Assembly (NCBI GenBank): GCA_023412715.1
Contig: JAEZCC010000005.1
Span: forward strand, 1 to 32,898
From: Bacillota bacterium
GTDB taxonomy: Bacteria > Bacillota > Clostridia > Oscillospirales > Acutalibacteraceae
Direction: 5' to 3'
Length of the DNA stretch: 32,898 nt
The notes below the pieces were generated by a model. That model did no database searches. It was not told the origin of the DNA and saw only the letters and a list, made by a program, of their open reading frames with translations. Positions 16,607 to 23,955 of the stretch are shown here, in pieces; position 1 is the stretch's first letter, and every line of letters starts with the position of its first letter. Position numbers and translations under genes: made by a program.

Positions 16607-17313
16607 TACAGCCACCGCCAGTTCGGAGTGATTTCAAGGGACGTGATCCCGCCGGAAAACGAGATGGTATTTTCTCCCGGCAGAAGCGCCGGGTATTCGC
16701 CTGTCATAACGAAATTTTTGCTGATGAGTTCCGTGCCGGTATCCTGATACGTTTCCTGAATCGTGGAATCAAGCGTCACCGTGCCATCGATATCGCTGAA
16801 AGACACATCGTTCCCATTGACTGTCATGTTCCCGGCCCCCGAGCCGGCGACCTTTATAATGGGAAAAGATTTCACCGTTCCGGGATTGATGAGCGTCACG
16901 CTTTCGCTGACCGTGACGGGGGCATTGTCCGTCGCGTACTGGAACGGCTGGCAGTTGAACACGATGATGAAATGAGAGGTGATCTTCAGCACGATCTCGA
17001 AGTCGATGCTGTTGACCACCTGCGCGAGATACTTCCGCCCCGGAATGTGGCTGAAAACGAGGTCGGCTTCGCCCGCGCCCAGAAGCCAGCCCTTGATGGC
17101 GCTGATTTTGGAAACGGGATCGCCGAGAAGCGAGCATTCCACGGAGAGCGTGATATCGCCGTAAGTGCCCTCGTCGCGGCGGAGCCTCGAGTCCATCCCC
17201 GGCACGTCAATATACGTCACGCGGCGCTCCGGCGACGGAATGTTGGGGCGCTTTTCCACATAGATACCGAAGTCCCGAAAGCTGTCTTTCCCGCCGAATT
17301 CGAAACTCAGCAT
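16606..17313 (-). CDS. Phage distal tail protein (Dit, Sipho_tail family)
   Basis: A 235-residue tail protein linking the tail tube to the Tal baseplate hub. Features fitting the family are FGGKDSFRDFGIYVEKRPNI at the start, ERRVTYIDVPGMDSRLRRDE, the middle GWLLGAGEADLVFSHIPGRK segment, and the C-terminal galectin-like portion (VTVSESVTLINPGTVKSFPI). The start is ATG 17313, which overlaps the tape measure stop as TGATG, with GGGGG 8 bases upstream. GTG at 17316 is an alternative. It is translationally coupled to both neighbours. Confidence 0.88.
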   Translation of the reverse strand: MLSFEFGGKDSFRDFGIYVEKRPNIPSPERRVTYIDVPGMDSRLRRDEGTYGDITLSVECSLLGDPVSKISAIKGWLLGAGEADLVFSHIPGRKYLAQVVNSIDFEIVLKITSHFIIVFNCQPFQYATDNAPVTVSESVTLINPGTVKSFPIIKVAGSGAGNMTVNGNDVSFSDIDGTVTLDSTIQETYQDTGTELISKNFVMTGEYPALLPGENTISFSGGITSLEITPNWRWL

Positions 17314-19604
17314 CACGCGTTCCCCCTTGCCGCCGCTGCCTGCTGCCGATAGAACTCGAATTCGTAGGCAAGGCGCTGGATGTCCTTTTCCGAGTTGTTG
17401 ACGAAGTTCTCGATGTGCAGCGTGAAGCCGCCGCCCGCAGAAGGATTACTGGCGGAACCGTTCGACGCGCCGCTCGTATTGACAGCAGGCGAAAGGTTGA
17501 AGCTCGTCGGGATCGCCGCCTGCATATCGGCGGAGATGCCGTCCATCGCCTTGCTGAACCCCTGCCCGATGCCCTGCGCCATATTCCCGCCGATCCCGGC
17601 GAACACGGTGGACGGCGAGCGGATGCCGAGCAGGCCTTCCACGCTGTCCACGATCCCGCCGAAAAAATCCTTCACCCTGGCATAAATCCAGTTTCTCATC
17701 CCGGCGATGCCCTGCCAGATGCCGGAGACAAGATTGCTCCCGATGTTCGTGAACGCGCCGAGCAGCCTGCCGAACCCGCTCACCATCGCGGAGATGATCT
17801 GCGGCGGCTTCGCCACGAGCGTCGGGATCGCCCGGATCAGGCCGGCTGCCAGCGCGACGATGATCCTGACGCCCGTTTCGATGATGAAGGGCAGGTTGTT
17901 GACGATGTAATTCACGATGGAGTCGATGATCTGCGGGAGACGGTCGATCAGCTTCGGCAGGGCGTTGATCAGGCCTTTCGCCAGCCCTTCGATGATCCTG
18001 AATGCGGCGGCGAGCACCTGATCCATGTTATTGAGAAGCGTGTTCACGATTGTGAGGACCGCGTCGATCACGGCGGGGATGAGCTTCGGGAGCGCGTCGC
18101 CGATGCCCGACGCCAGCGTAATCACCATCGTCAGCGCGGCGCTCACCAGCTGCGGCAGGTTTGCGACGATCCCGCTGACCAGCGCCAGAACCAGCTGCAG
18201 CGCGCCCTGCGTGATCTGCGGGAGCGCGGCAACCAGCCCCTGAAGCAGGGTCATGACGATCTGCGACGCCGCGTCCACCAGCAAGGGCAGGTTCGCAAGT
18301 ATCGCGCCGCCGATGCTGGACACGATGCTCAACGCGAGCTGAATGATTTGCGGAAGCTGCGCCATCAGCATGGAAACAAGGCTGCCCACGGTGGTTCCGA
18401 TGACCCCGCTGATTTTCGTCCAGTCGCCGTTCGCCTCGGCCAGCCCGCCGGTGAAAGTCCCGAGCAGGGAGACGCCGCTGTCGGCCAGCACCTGAAGCTG
18501 CGGCAGAAGCACCATGCCGAGGACGTTCTTCGCCGCCGCGCCGCCGGACTTGAGCCGCTGGACGCTGTCGTCAAACTTGCCGAGGGCCGCCAGCGACTCC
18601 TCGCTCATGACCGCGCCCATGCGTTCGGCCTCATCGGTCAGCGCGGCGATGCCCGACGAACCCTGCTCGATGAGGGGATTGAGCTCCTGCGCCGATTTGC
18701 CGAAGAGCTGCATGGCGAGCGCGTCCCGCTCGGTTTCGTTCGAGACGCTGCCCAGCGCGTCGATGGCTTCCCAGTAGACCGTCTCGGAATCGCGCAGATT
18801 TCCATTGGAATCAGTCACCGAAACGCCCAGCGCTTTGTACGCGTCGGCCATTTTGCCGGTGCCGCTCTGCGCTGATGACATGGAGCGCACGTTTTTCGCC
18901 ATGGAGCCGGTCAGGGTTTCAAGCGACGTATCCACAAGCTCGGCGGCGTATTGGTAGGCCTGCAGGCTGCCGGCGCTCATGCCCGTGACGGAGGACATCG
19001 TCAGGATGTTGTCGGCGTATTCCGAAGCGCCCACGGTCATGTCGGTCAGCGACTTCGCCGCCCCGACGGCCGCCGCGCCGACCGCCACGAAAGCCGTGCC
19101 CATCGCCGCGCCCACGCCTTTGAGGACACCGCCCAGCTTCCCGAACCTGCCACCCGCGTCGTCCGCCTGCTTGCCGGAGTCCTGCACCTCGTCGCCGAAT
19201 TTGTCGGCGTCCTTCGCCCCATTCTGAAACTCGCCGCCCGTCGCTGCGAGGGCTTTTTCGTTCCCGGACAGCTCGCGCTCCATGCCGTTGAGCTCCGCTT
19301 CGGCTTTATTGAGCTGAATCTGCCAGTTCTGCGTGCGACGGTCGTTCTCGCCGAAGGAGGCGGCGGCGTTGTCCAACGCGGCTTTCAGAGTGGTGATTTT
19401 GTCCTTCTGCGCAACAATCTCTTTATTCAAAACGGCGTTGCGCGCGGAGAGGGCGCGCACGGAGGAGTCGTTTTTGTCAAACTGGCTGGTGACCAGCGTC
19501 ATCTCCGAGCCGAGGACTTTAAAGCTCTGGTTGATGTCACGGAGCGCGTCTTTGAAGGCTTTCTCACCCTCAATGCCGATCCGCAGGCCAAAATCGTCAG
19601 CGAT
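17313..19604 (-). CDS. Phage tail tape measure protein (non-standard ATC start proposed)
   Basis: Sets the tail length and is ejected with DNA. The N-terminal ~140 residues are coiled coil (ALSARNAVLNKEIVAQKDKI, then FGENDRRTQNWQIQLNKAEA). A hydrophobic segment with Ala/Gly helices follows (GVGAAMGTAFVAVGAAAVGA). Residues about 350-640 are repeated amphipathic helices (ALPQITQGALQLVLALVSGI and variants), and the end is the usual GIRSPSTVFAGIGGNMAQG block. The first standard start is ATG 19502 (729 aa). The frame, however, continues upstream for 34 more codons that read like a genuine family N-terminus (ADDFGLRIGIEGEKAFKDAL). They begin with ATC at 19604, 6 bases after AAAGAGGTGA. An in-frame stop lies just before. 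So either ATC is used to start, or the true start codon was mutated. Confidence 0.85.
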   Translation of the reverse strand: MADDFGLRIGIEGEKAFKDALRDINQSFKVLGSEMTLVTSQFDKNDSSVRALSARNAVLNKEIVAQKDKITTLKAALDNAAASFGENDRRTQNWQIQLNKAEAELNGMERELSGNEKALAATGGEFQNGAKDADKFGDEVQDSGKQADDAGGRFGKLGGVLKGVGAAMGTAFVAVGAAAVGAAKSLTDMTVGASEYADNILTMSSVTGMSAGSLQAYQYAAELVDTSLETLTGSMAKNVRSMSSAQSGTGKMADAYKALGVSVTDSNGNLRDSETVYWEAIDALGSVSNETERDALAMQLFGKSAQELNPLIEQGSSGIAALTDEAERMGAVMSEESLAALGKFDDSVQRLKSGGAAAKNVLGMVLLPQLQVLADSGVSLLGTFTGGLAEANGDWTKISGVIGTTVGSLVSMLMAQLPQIIQLALSIVSSIGGAILANLPLLVDAASQIVMTLLQGLVAALPQITQGALQLVLALVSGIVANLPQLVSAALTMVITLASGIGDALPKLIPAVIDAVLTIVNTLLNNMDQVLAAAFRIIEGLAKGLINALPKLIDRLPQIIDSIVNYIVNNLPFIIETGVRIIVALAAGLIRAIPTLVAKPPQIISAMVSGFGRLLGAFTNIGSNLVSGIWQGIAGMRNWIYARVKDFFGGIVDSVEGLLGIRSPSTVFAGIGGNMAQGIGQGFSKAMDGISADMQAAIPTSFNLSPAVNTSGASNGSASNPSAGGGFTLHIENFVNNSEKDIQRLAYEFEFYRQQAAAARGNA

Positions 19605-19636
19605 GTGCGGTCACCTCTTTAAATAAAATGCGCGGA

Positions 19637-19666
19637 TTGAAATATGGGTGATTCTAGGCGTATAAT
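19637..19666 (+). promoter_or_regulatory. Promoter of the inserted 338-aa gene
   Basis: TTGAAA (19637-19642), an 18-base spacer and perfect TATAAT (19661-19666). It drives plus-strand transcription against the phage late genes and lies about 35 bases before the start codon. Confidence 0.78.
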
Positions 19667-19700
19667 AAATTAAAGTCTTCATTAATCAGGTGATAAAAGC

Positions 19701-20717
19701 ATGAAATTGCAATTGTTCCTAACCACAGTTGAAGAATATAAGCTCTTTGCGGAGCAATTACCATTTAAACAAAATGATGCTTCTAGCGAAAGCTATGATG
19801 AATTTTCTTATGTAGCGATCCAAACCAGATTGATATTGCTGAGGAAATACATATGTAGAAATGATGGTGTTCATATTATAAAAGTAATAGAGGAAGCTGC
19901 AGAACAGTTTCCAGAGGATTCAGACTATTTGAAAGAGTTAGCCACGAGATACCATCAAGACTGTGAGGGATCACTTTCTCAGATATTAGCAGATGGCACA
20001 AAATTAAATTTATATGAATCTATAGAGGATATTTTGTATGGTCTCTATCTACATGCGGACAGTGATAAAATTCTTAGATTAAGCAGAACGAACGTGATGT
20101 TACGCTTTTTTTGTGCAAGACGATTTGTTGTTTCCATTGAGACCATTCTATTTGAATTATATGATTATTTAAAGCAAAAATCTGTTAGCCCAATAATTGA
20201 GGGAAAAGGAGAAAAAGCCCCAATTGTATATCTGGGAAATCCTAATTCTGAAGCACAAGATATTAAAGAATCCCCCTATTGGGGAAATATTTACGGCCAT
20301 GATGCTACAAAAGAGGAATTGATAGAGAGTTGTAAAAAAAACACGTTGGAAGAAAATCAAATCTTAAAATGTGCAATTGCTTTTCTTGACGCGTTAGTAG
20401 AACCGAAAATATCAATTACTAAAATGGAAAATATGGTTTTTCAACAGACTAGAAAAGATTGGGGCGATTTTTCAGAAGCAAAAAATTTTTATGAGAAGAT
20501 TTATAACCCAGGCATAAGCAATAAAGTACGCTTTAATGAAAATAAGGATGTTGCTTATGTCCGGGTTTTCCCAAATGTTGAAGATCCTTTTATGGTTAGT
20601 ACACCTCATGTACTCTCAGATGTTGTTGAGATTACACTCATCAAAACTAATTTTACAAAAAGATGGAAAGTATTTGCGTTTGGGGCACGAGTTGATCCAT
20701 ACAAACACAATTCTTAA
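19701..20717 (+). CDS. Unrecognised 338-aa protein, accessory (moron-like) gene inside the tail module
   Basis: I do not recognise this protein. It is soluble (no signal peptide or membrane helix). It is rich in charged and aromatic helices in the N-terminal two thirds (FAEQLPFKQNDASSESYDEF, then ESIEDILYGLYLHADSDKIL), with a short beta-rich C-terminus ending VEITLIKTNFTKRWKVFAFG. Base composition is clearly more AT-rich than the phage genes on either side. It has its own promoter at 19637 and an AGGTGAT ribosome site, and is on the opposite strand between the tail chaperone and the tape measure. Its stop shares four bases (TTAA, 20714-20717) with the stop of the chaperone fusion frame, so it fits exactly into the gap. 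The layout fits a lysogenic-conversion or anti-phage cargo gene (inference). No catalytic motif was found. Confidence 0.8.
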   Translation: MKLQLFLTTVEEYKLFAEQLPFKQNDASSESYDEFSYVAIQTRLILLRKYICRNDGVHIIKVIEEAAEQFPEDSDYLKELATRYHQDCEGSLSQILADGTKLNLYESIEDILYGLYLHADSDKILRLSRTNVMLRFFCARRFVVSIETILFELYDYLKQKSVSPIIEGKGEKAPIVYLGNPNSEAQDIKESPYWGNIYGHDATKEELIESCKKNTLEENQILKCAIAFLDALVEPKISITKMENMVFQQTRKDWGDFSEAKNFYEKIYNPGISNKVRFNENKDVAYVRVFPNVEDPFMVSTPHVLSDVVEITLIKTNFTKRWKVFAFGARVDPYKHNS

Positions 20718-21294
20718 AAATTCCCCGGTACCACATCATCAATTGTCTGCTCCCGATACGGCTTCTCCATCCCTAGAAACTGCTTGTGGCAGGCCCATAA
20801 ATCCAGAAAAAGCCCGATGGGCGTGAGCCAGAATCGCTCCGGCTCCATGCGCATCTGGACGGTTCCGTAATAATACAGCCGGGTGAAAAGCTCTCCGTCG
20901 CTTACCCGGCTGTTGGGTTTTTTAACGCGTTTTCCGCGCCATCGCTGACCACGTTCCGGGCGGTGCCCTTGAACATGGCTTCGGTGATGGCGTTTTTGTA
21001 TGACGCCAGCTGCAGGGGCGAGGTGAGAAGCTCCACTGCTTCCTCGGTCAGCAGTTCCTTCGGCGCGTCCTTGTGCTTGAGGTTGTAAATCAGGACGGAC
21101 TGGTTCGCAAGCAGAGTCAGGAGCCAGACGATCTCATCCAGCGCCAGCTCAAAATTCTCGGAGCGCATCAGTTTTTCGCCCAGGTTCTCGAGACCGCCGT
21201 AGCGTCCGGCGATGGCCTTGGTCGCTTTTGTGGTGAGGATCAGCTCGTATTCCTCGCCTCCGATGTCGATCACCGCGCCGCGTTCATTCTCCAT
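20714..21294 (-). CDS. Tail assembly chaperone gpGT fusion made by -1 ribosomal frameshift
   Basis: If ribosomes slip back one base at A AAA AAC (20923-20917), translation of the 130-residue chaperone continues past its stop into a second frame. This gives a 193-residue product whose 67 added residues read PNSRVSDGELFTRLYYYGTV and then RFWLTPIGLFLDLWACHKQF up to 20714. The extension has no start codon of its own near its beginning and cannot otherwise be expressed complete. In lambda and most long-tailed phages the G and GT forms, made at a fixed ratio, coat the tape measure and recruit the major tail protein. The inserted gene at 19701 follows directly. Confidence 0.85.
20876..20923 (-). promoter_or_regulatory. 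Programmed -1 frameshift signal: slippery heptamer plus stem-loop
   Basis: On the minus strand the heptamer A AAA AAC (20923-20917) is in the correct phase (zero frame TTA AAA AAC). After a 4-base spacer, CAGCCGGGT (20912-20904) pairs perfectly with ACCCGGCTG (20884-20876) around a 19-base loop. The zero-frame stop TAA (20904-20902) lies at the top of the stem. All parts of a classical -1 signal are present. Confidence 0.88.
20902..21294 (-). CDS. Tail assembly chaperone (gpG-like), zero-frame product
   Basis: A 130-residue protein, mostly helical after a short beta opening (VIDIGGEEYELILTTKATKA), with RYGGLENLGEKLMRS and DEIVWLLTLLANQSVLIYNL, as in siphophage tail assembly chaperones. It lies between the major tail protein and the tape measure, the invariant place for this function. 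The start is ATG 21294, with AGGGGG 7 bases upstream. The 3' end carries the frameshift signal that makes the longer product to 20714. Confidence 0.87.
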   Translation of the reverse strand: MENERGAVIDIGGEEYELILTTKATKAIAGRYGGLENLGEKLMRSENFELALDEIVWLLTLLANQSVLIYNLKHKDAPKELLTEEAVELLTSPLQLASYKNAITEAMFKGTARNVVSDGAENALKNPTAG

Positions 21295-21309
21295 ACGTCA
21301 TCCCCCTTT

Positions 21310-21912
21310 TCATCCGCCGGATGGCGGCGTAGTTGTGTAAGTCGGCTCGTAAACCTGGGTGTACCAGCCGGAAATCGTGGTATCCGACACGCCGGCGTCG
21401 CCCTCGGTCGCCTCGGCTTTCCAAGGGTGCTTTCCTTTGCTGTCAGCCTTGTTCCGGCGCATCACGGTGCCCTCGATGGTGGGCGTCTGGAACGTGATGG
21501 AATCGCCCTTGGTCTCCAGATTGGTGTCTGGAATGCCGAATTTGACGCGGTACAGCCAGAAATAGCGGTATTTCCCGTTCGGTTTGAGCGCCCGGAAACC
21601 AACAGCCACAGCAGAGCCTTCGTTTTCGCTGGCAGAAACCAGCACGCCGTTGTCGTCCACGGCGGCTCCCGTCAAATCCTGCGCGGCGGTCACGCCGATA
21701 TCGTCCACGCCCAGGGAGAGCGTACCGGACTTGAACTCCTTGACGACATAGGCCGTGCCGTCGTCGGCGTAGAGCGTCGCTTCCGCGAGGTCGATTGTCA
21801 GATCGGCCTTGATCGCTTTCGCCAGCTGAACCGGCGTTGCGTAGGTTTCCTCTCCGTTTTCGGCTTCGGTGATTTTCGAATAGTACAGTTTATCCATGCC
21901 GATAGTGGCCAT
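21310..21912 (-). CDS. Phage major tail protein
   Basis: A 200-residue tail tube subunit of the phi13-like family. The opening ATIGMDKLYYSKI and the run TLSLGVDDIGVTAAQDLTGA, then GFRALKPNGKYRYFWLYRVK and GDSITFQTPTIEGTVMRRN, fit the tube fold. The start at ATG 21912 is chosen because GGGAGG sits 7 bases upstream. A frame start at 21927 would place that site inside the gene. It is followed 15 bases on by the tail chaperone. Confidence 0.88.
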   Translation of the reverse strand: MATIGMDKLYYSKITEAENGEETYATPVQLAKAIKADLTIDLAEATLYADDGTAYVVKEFKSGTLSLGVDDIGVTAAQDLTGAAVDDNGVLVSASENEGSAVAVGFRALKPNGKYRYFWLYRVKFGIPDTNLETKGDSITFQTPTIEGTVMRRNKADSKGKHPWKAEATEGDAGVSDTTISGWYTQVYEPTYTTTPPSGG

Positions 21913-21914
21913 CC

Positions 21915-22256
21915 TCATTCCTCCCATGCATACGGTTTCGCCACGTCGATGGCGTAATGGTGGTAGCCGGTGTCGTCCTCGTGCGCGATATACCGGCGGT
22001 CGGTGACGGTGAACCCGGCGTCCAGAAGCGCGCGGACGATCCGGCTTTTTATGTTCAGATAATTGTTTTGGGAGTAAACGGACAGCCGCGCCTCCTGCGT
22101 TTCAAACTCCGGCAGGTTGTCGCCGAACAGCTCAAACGAATCGGCCATCGGCGTAATGACCGTGTATTCGGCGGGAGTCTCGCCGGAGAAAACGCCGGTT
22201 TCCACCGCCAGCCCCAGCCCGGCCATCAGGGCGGTCAGCTCCCCGAGGATATTCAT
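21915..22256 (-). CDS. Phage tail terminator / tail completion protein
   Basis: A 113-residue protein between the gp10-like protein and the major tail protein, where the tail terminator (gpU/gp17-like) is expected. The pattern VYSQNNYLNIKSRIVRALLD, then GFTVTDRRYIAHEDDTGYHH is family-like. It caps the tail tube and joins it to the head. Its ATG overlaps the stop of the upstream gene by four bases. Assignment rests on synteny plus moderate similarity. Confidence 0.72.
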   Translation of the reverse strand: MNILGELTALMAGLGLAVETGVFSGETPAEYTVITPMADSFELFGDNLPEFETQEARLSVYSQNNYLNIKSRIVRALLDAGFTVTDRRYIAHEDDTGYHHYAIDVAKPYAWEE

Positions 22257-22684
22257 AGGCCGTCGATTTCCTCCTCCAGCTTTTGTTTCATCGCCTCTAT
22301 GCCCGGTTTGCGCGCCTGCGTTTTGGCAGTCTTGAGAAACGGCTTCGGCGGCTGGCCGTGCTTGCCGTATTCGAGGATGTTGGCGATTTTTGCGTTGCTC
22401 TCTCCATCTGAACGCGGCTCTGAAAAACCAACCTTGACGTTAAAATTGCCGTCCTGATCCATCTTCGCCGGGGAAAGGCCCAGCGCCGCTTCCAGTTCCC
22501 CGGTGGAACGCGAGGGGAACTTGGTATCCCGCCCGACGGCCTCCCGCAGATTATCCCGCACCTTCTCAAGGGCGACCTCGCCTCCCGCTTCCAGCACGCG
22601 GGGAATGATCTCGTCGGTTTTCTCGCCGAGAGCGGAGACTTTCCGCAGGAAATCATCCGGCATCTTAAAACTCACTTTTGCCAC
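22253..22684 (-). CDS. HK97 gp10-like head-tail/tail completion protein
   Basis: A 143-residue protein of the HK97-gp10 family: a helical N-terminus (MPDDFLRKVSALGEKTDEII, then AGGEVALEKVRDNLREAVG) and the family motif IANILEYGKHGQPPKPFLKTA near the C-terminus. It takes part in head-tail joining. GTG 22684 is preferred because GAGGGAG lies 6 bases upstream. The TTG at 22699 overlaps the previous stop but has no ribosome site. Confidence 0.83.
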   Translation of the reverse strand: MAKVSFKMPDDFLRKVSALGEKTDEIIPRVLEAGGEVALEKVRDNLREAVGRDTKFPSRSTGELEAALGLSPAKMDQDGNFNVKVGFSEPRSDGESNAKIANILEYGKHGQPPKPFLKTAKTQARKPGIEAMKQKLEEEIDGL

Positions 22685-22695
22685 TTCGAACTCCC

Positions 22696-23031
22696 TCAAT
22701 ATTTACTCGGTTCCAGCCGTTCCGCCAGAACCTCGATATACATGCCGCGCCCCCGAACATCCTCCGCGCTGAGGATGCGGAACCGTTCGCCGGAGCAGGT
22801 GATGAAAAGTGACGGGCGGATTTCCACGCCGGGGATTTTGCGGAAACGGAACAGACTGGCCGCCGACGACCATGCCGCCCGGTTCGCCCACAGTTCGTTC
22901 CCGTGCCGGTCTTCCCGGTAGGCGCGTACGCTCGCCAACACCGTGTCGGTCGAGGTGACGAATCCCTCGGCGTCCTTGCTCTGCTCGGTCTGGATAATGT
23001 CGATGAAAGAATTCATTTTGCCGAAACTCAT
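22696..23031 (-). CDS. Phage head closure / head-tail adaptor protein
   Basis: A 111-residue protein of the SPP1 gp16/HK97 gp7 type: IIQTEQSKDAEGFVTSTDTV, AYREDRHGNELWANRAAW, then EIRPSLFITCSGERFRILSA and VLAERLE at the end. It closes the DNA channel beneath the connector ring. ATG 23031 is chosen because GAGG lies 6 bases upstream. ATG 23037 overlaps that site. The open frame further upstream to 23196 runs through the inserted DUF2798 gene leader and is not coding. In the ancestral phage its upstream neighbour would be the connector at 23643. Confidence 0.85.
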   Translation of the reverse strand: MSFGKMNSFIDIIQTEQSKDAEGFVTSTDTVLASVRAYREDRHGNELWANRAAWSSAASLFRFRKIPGVEIRPSLFITCSGERFRILSAEDVRGRGMYIEVLAERLEPSKY

Positions 23032-23060
23032 TTTCATCCTCACAGTCCGGTAAAAACAGC

Positions 23061-23090
23061 TTGAAAAAAACGTGGAAAATATGTTATTAT
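23061..23090 (+). promoter_or_regulatory. Promoter of the inserted DUF2798-like gene
   Basis: TTGAAA (23061-23066), an 18-base spacer and TATTAT (23085-23090). Transcription would start near 23097 and meet a terminator-like hairpin about 15 bases later. Confidence 0.65.
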
Positions 23091-23110
23091 TAAATACAGT
23101 CGCGTAACGC

Positions 23111-23148
23111 AAAGCGTGTAAGTCCAGACAGGGCTTATGCGCTTTTTT
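23111..23148 (+). terminator. Leader terminator / attenuator before the DUF2798-like gene
   Basis: AAAGCGTGTAAGTCC (23111-23125) pairs along its full length with GGGCTTATGCGCTTT (23131-23145), using three G-U pairs, around an AGACA loop. It ends in a run of six T (23143-23148). It has full terminator form but stands between the promoter and the gene it should express. TCGCG before it and CGCGA after it (23151-23155) can pair around it. This suggests attenuation control. The signal is unknown. Confidence 0.65.
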
Positions 23149-23183
23149 GGCGCGAAAAAATGTTGATCGATATGGAGGATACC

Positions 23184-23639
23184 ATGCCAAAAACAAAATT
23201 CCAAAGTAAGGTTTTTAGTCTGCTCATGTCATTTGTGATGGTATATGGAATGGAAGTTTACAACCATATTGTCGCCGGAAATGTAACGATTTTAAGCTTT
23301 ATCATTCCCGTTGTTGAACTGTTGGGATTAATGGCGGTTGTAATATTGCTGGAGGAACTCATCGCCGGACGGATAGCCAGAAAGATTGCATTCAGTATTT
23401 TTAATCCTGAGAAGTCCAAACCGCTGGCAGTAATTATTGCGATGCAAATATCGACCGTTTGCTTAATGTGCCCAATGATGAGCTTGGTGGCAACGATTGT
23501 ATTTAAATCGGCAATACCGGCACCCCTGCCAGTAAAATGGCTGCAAACTGTTGCGATTAATCTACCTATGGCAATGGCATGGCAACTGCTTATCGCAGGT
23601 CCGCTGGTAAGAAGTATTGTAAAACGAGTAAAATGGTAA
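23184..23639 (+). CDS. Small membrane protein, DUF2798-like, inserted in the head-tail region
   Basis: A 151-residue integral membrane protein with four predicted helices: FSLLMSFVMVYGMEVY, IIPVVELLGLMAVVILLEEL, MQISTVCLMCPMMSLVATIV and AINLPMAMAWQLLIAGPLV. The pattern F-x-L-x-M-S-F-x-M-V-Y at the start and the duplicated helix pair fit DUF2798, a family of unknown function. ATG 23184 is chosen because GGAGG lies 5 bases upstream. It is on the plus strand, wedged between the phage connector and head closure genes, with its own promoter and leader hairpin, and more AT-rich than the phage genes. In phages, such added membrane proteins often serve superinfection exclusion. That role is inference here; a host-derived gene is equally possible. 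Confidence 0.78.
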   Translation: MPKTKFQSKVFSLLMSFVMVYGMEVYNHIVAGNVTILSFIIPVVELLGLMAVVILLEELIAGRIARKIAFSIFNPEKSKPLAVIIAMQISTVCLMCPMMSLVATIVFKSAIPAPLPVKWLQTVAINLPMAMAWQLLIAGPLVRSIVKRVKW

Positions 23640-23642
23640 CCA

Positions 23643-23954
23643 TTAGATTTTCCATTCTCTGTCAAGGCGCAGGAGCGTGTTGACCGTATTCCAGACCTGC
23701 CCCGCCGCCGGGACATTGTCGGCGAAAAAGCCGCCGGTGGAGCCGTCCCGGCTTTCATAGAAATGGCTCGCCAGCATGACGACCGCCTGCTCCGTGGTCG
23801 CCGGCATGGGATTGGAAGTGTAGAATCCGTCCTCCACATGCTGGTATTTCTCCGCATAGGAAGTCGCGGCGGCGAGGTAGGTTTCCAACATGGCGTCGTC
23901 CTGATCGTGCTGTAGAATCAGGTTTTTCTTTAACCGGTCAAGCAGATCCGCCAT
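23643..23954 (-). CDS. Phage head-tail connector protein (HK97 gp6-like)
   Basis: A 103-residue helical protein forming the ring under the portal. DLLDRLKKNLILQHDQDDAM, then LETYLAAATSYAEKYQHVED and EQAVVMLASHFYESRDG are typical of the gp6-like family. It lies directly after the capsid gene, whose stop is separated from this ATG by one base. Its 3' neighbour is now the convergent inserted membrane gene, three bases away. Confidence 0.87.
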   Translation of the reverse strand: MADLLDRLKKNLILQHDQDDAMLETYLAAATSYAEKYQHVEDGFYTSNPMPATTEQAVVMLASHFYESRDGSTGGFFADNVPAAGQVWNTVNTLLRLDREWKI

Positions 23955-23955
23955 A

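Noticed and set aside
15473..16747. A 424-codon plus-strand open frame opposite the Tal gene
   Set aside because: The Tal protein has clear domain signatures on the other strand. This frame has no motif and no ribosome site.
17415..18875. A 486-codon open frame on the plus strand
   Set aside because: It is antisense to the tape measure repeats and very rich in Arg, His and Asp from reversed codons, with no family pattern.
22684..23196. Longer N-termini for the gp10-like and head closure genes
   Set aside because: The upstream starts lack ribosome sites. The head closure extension passes through the leader of the inserted membrane gene.
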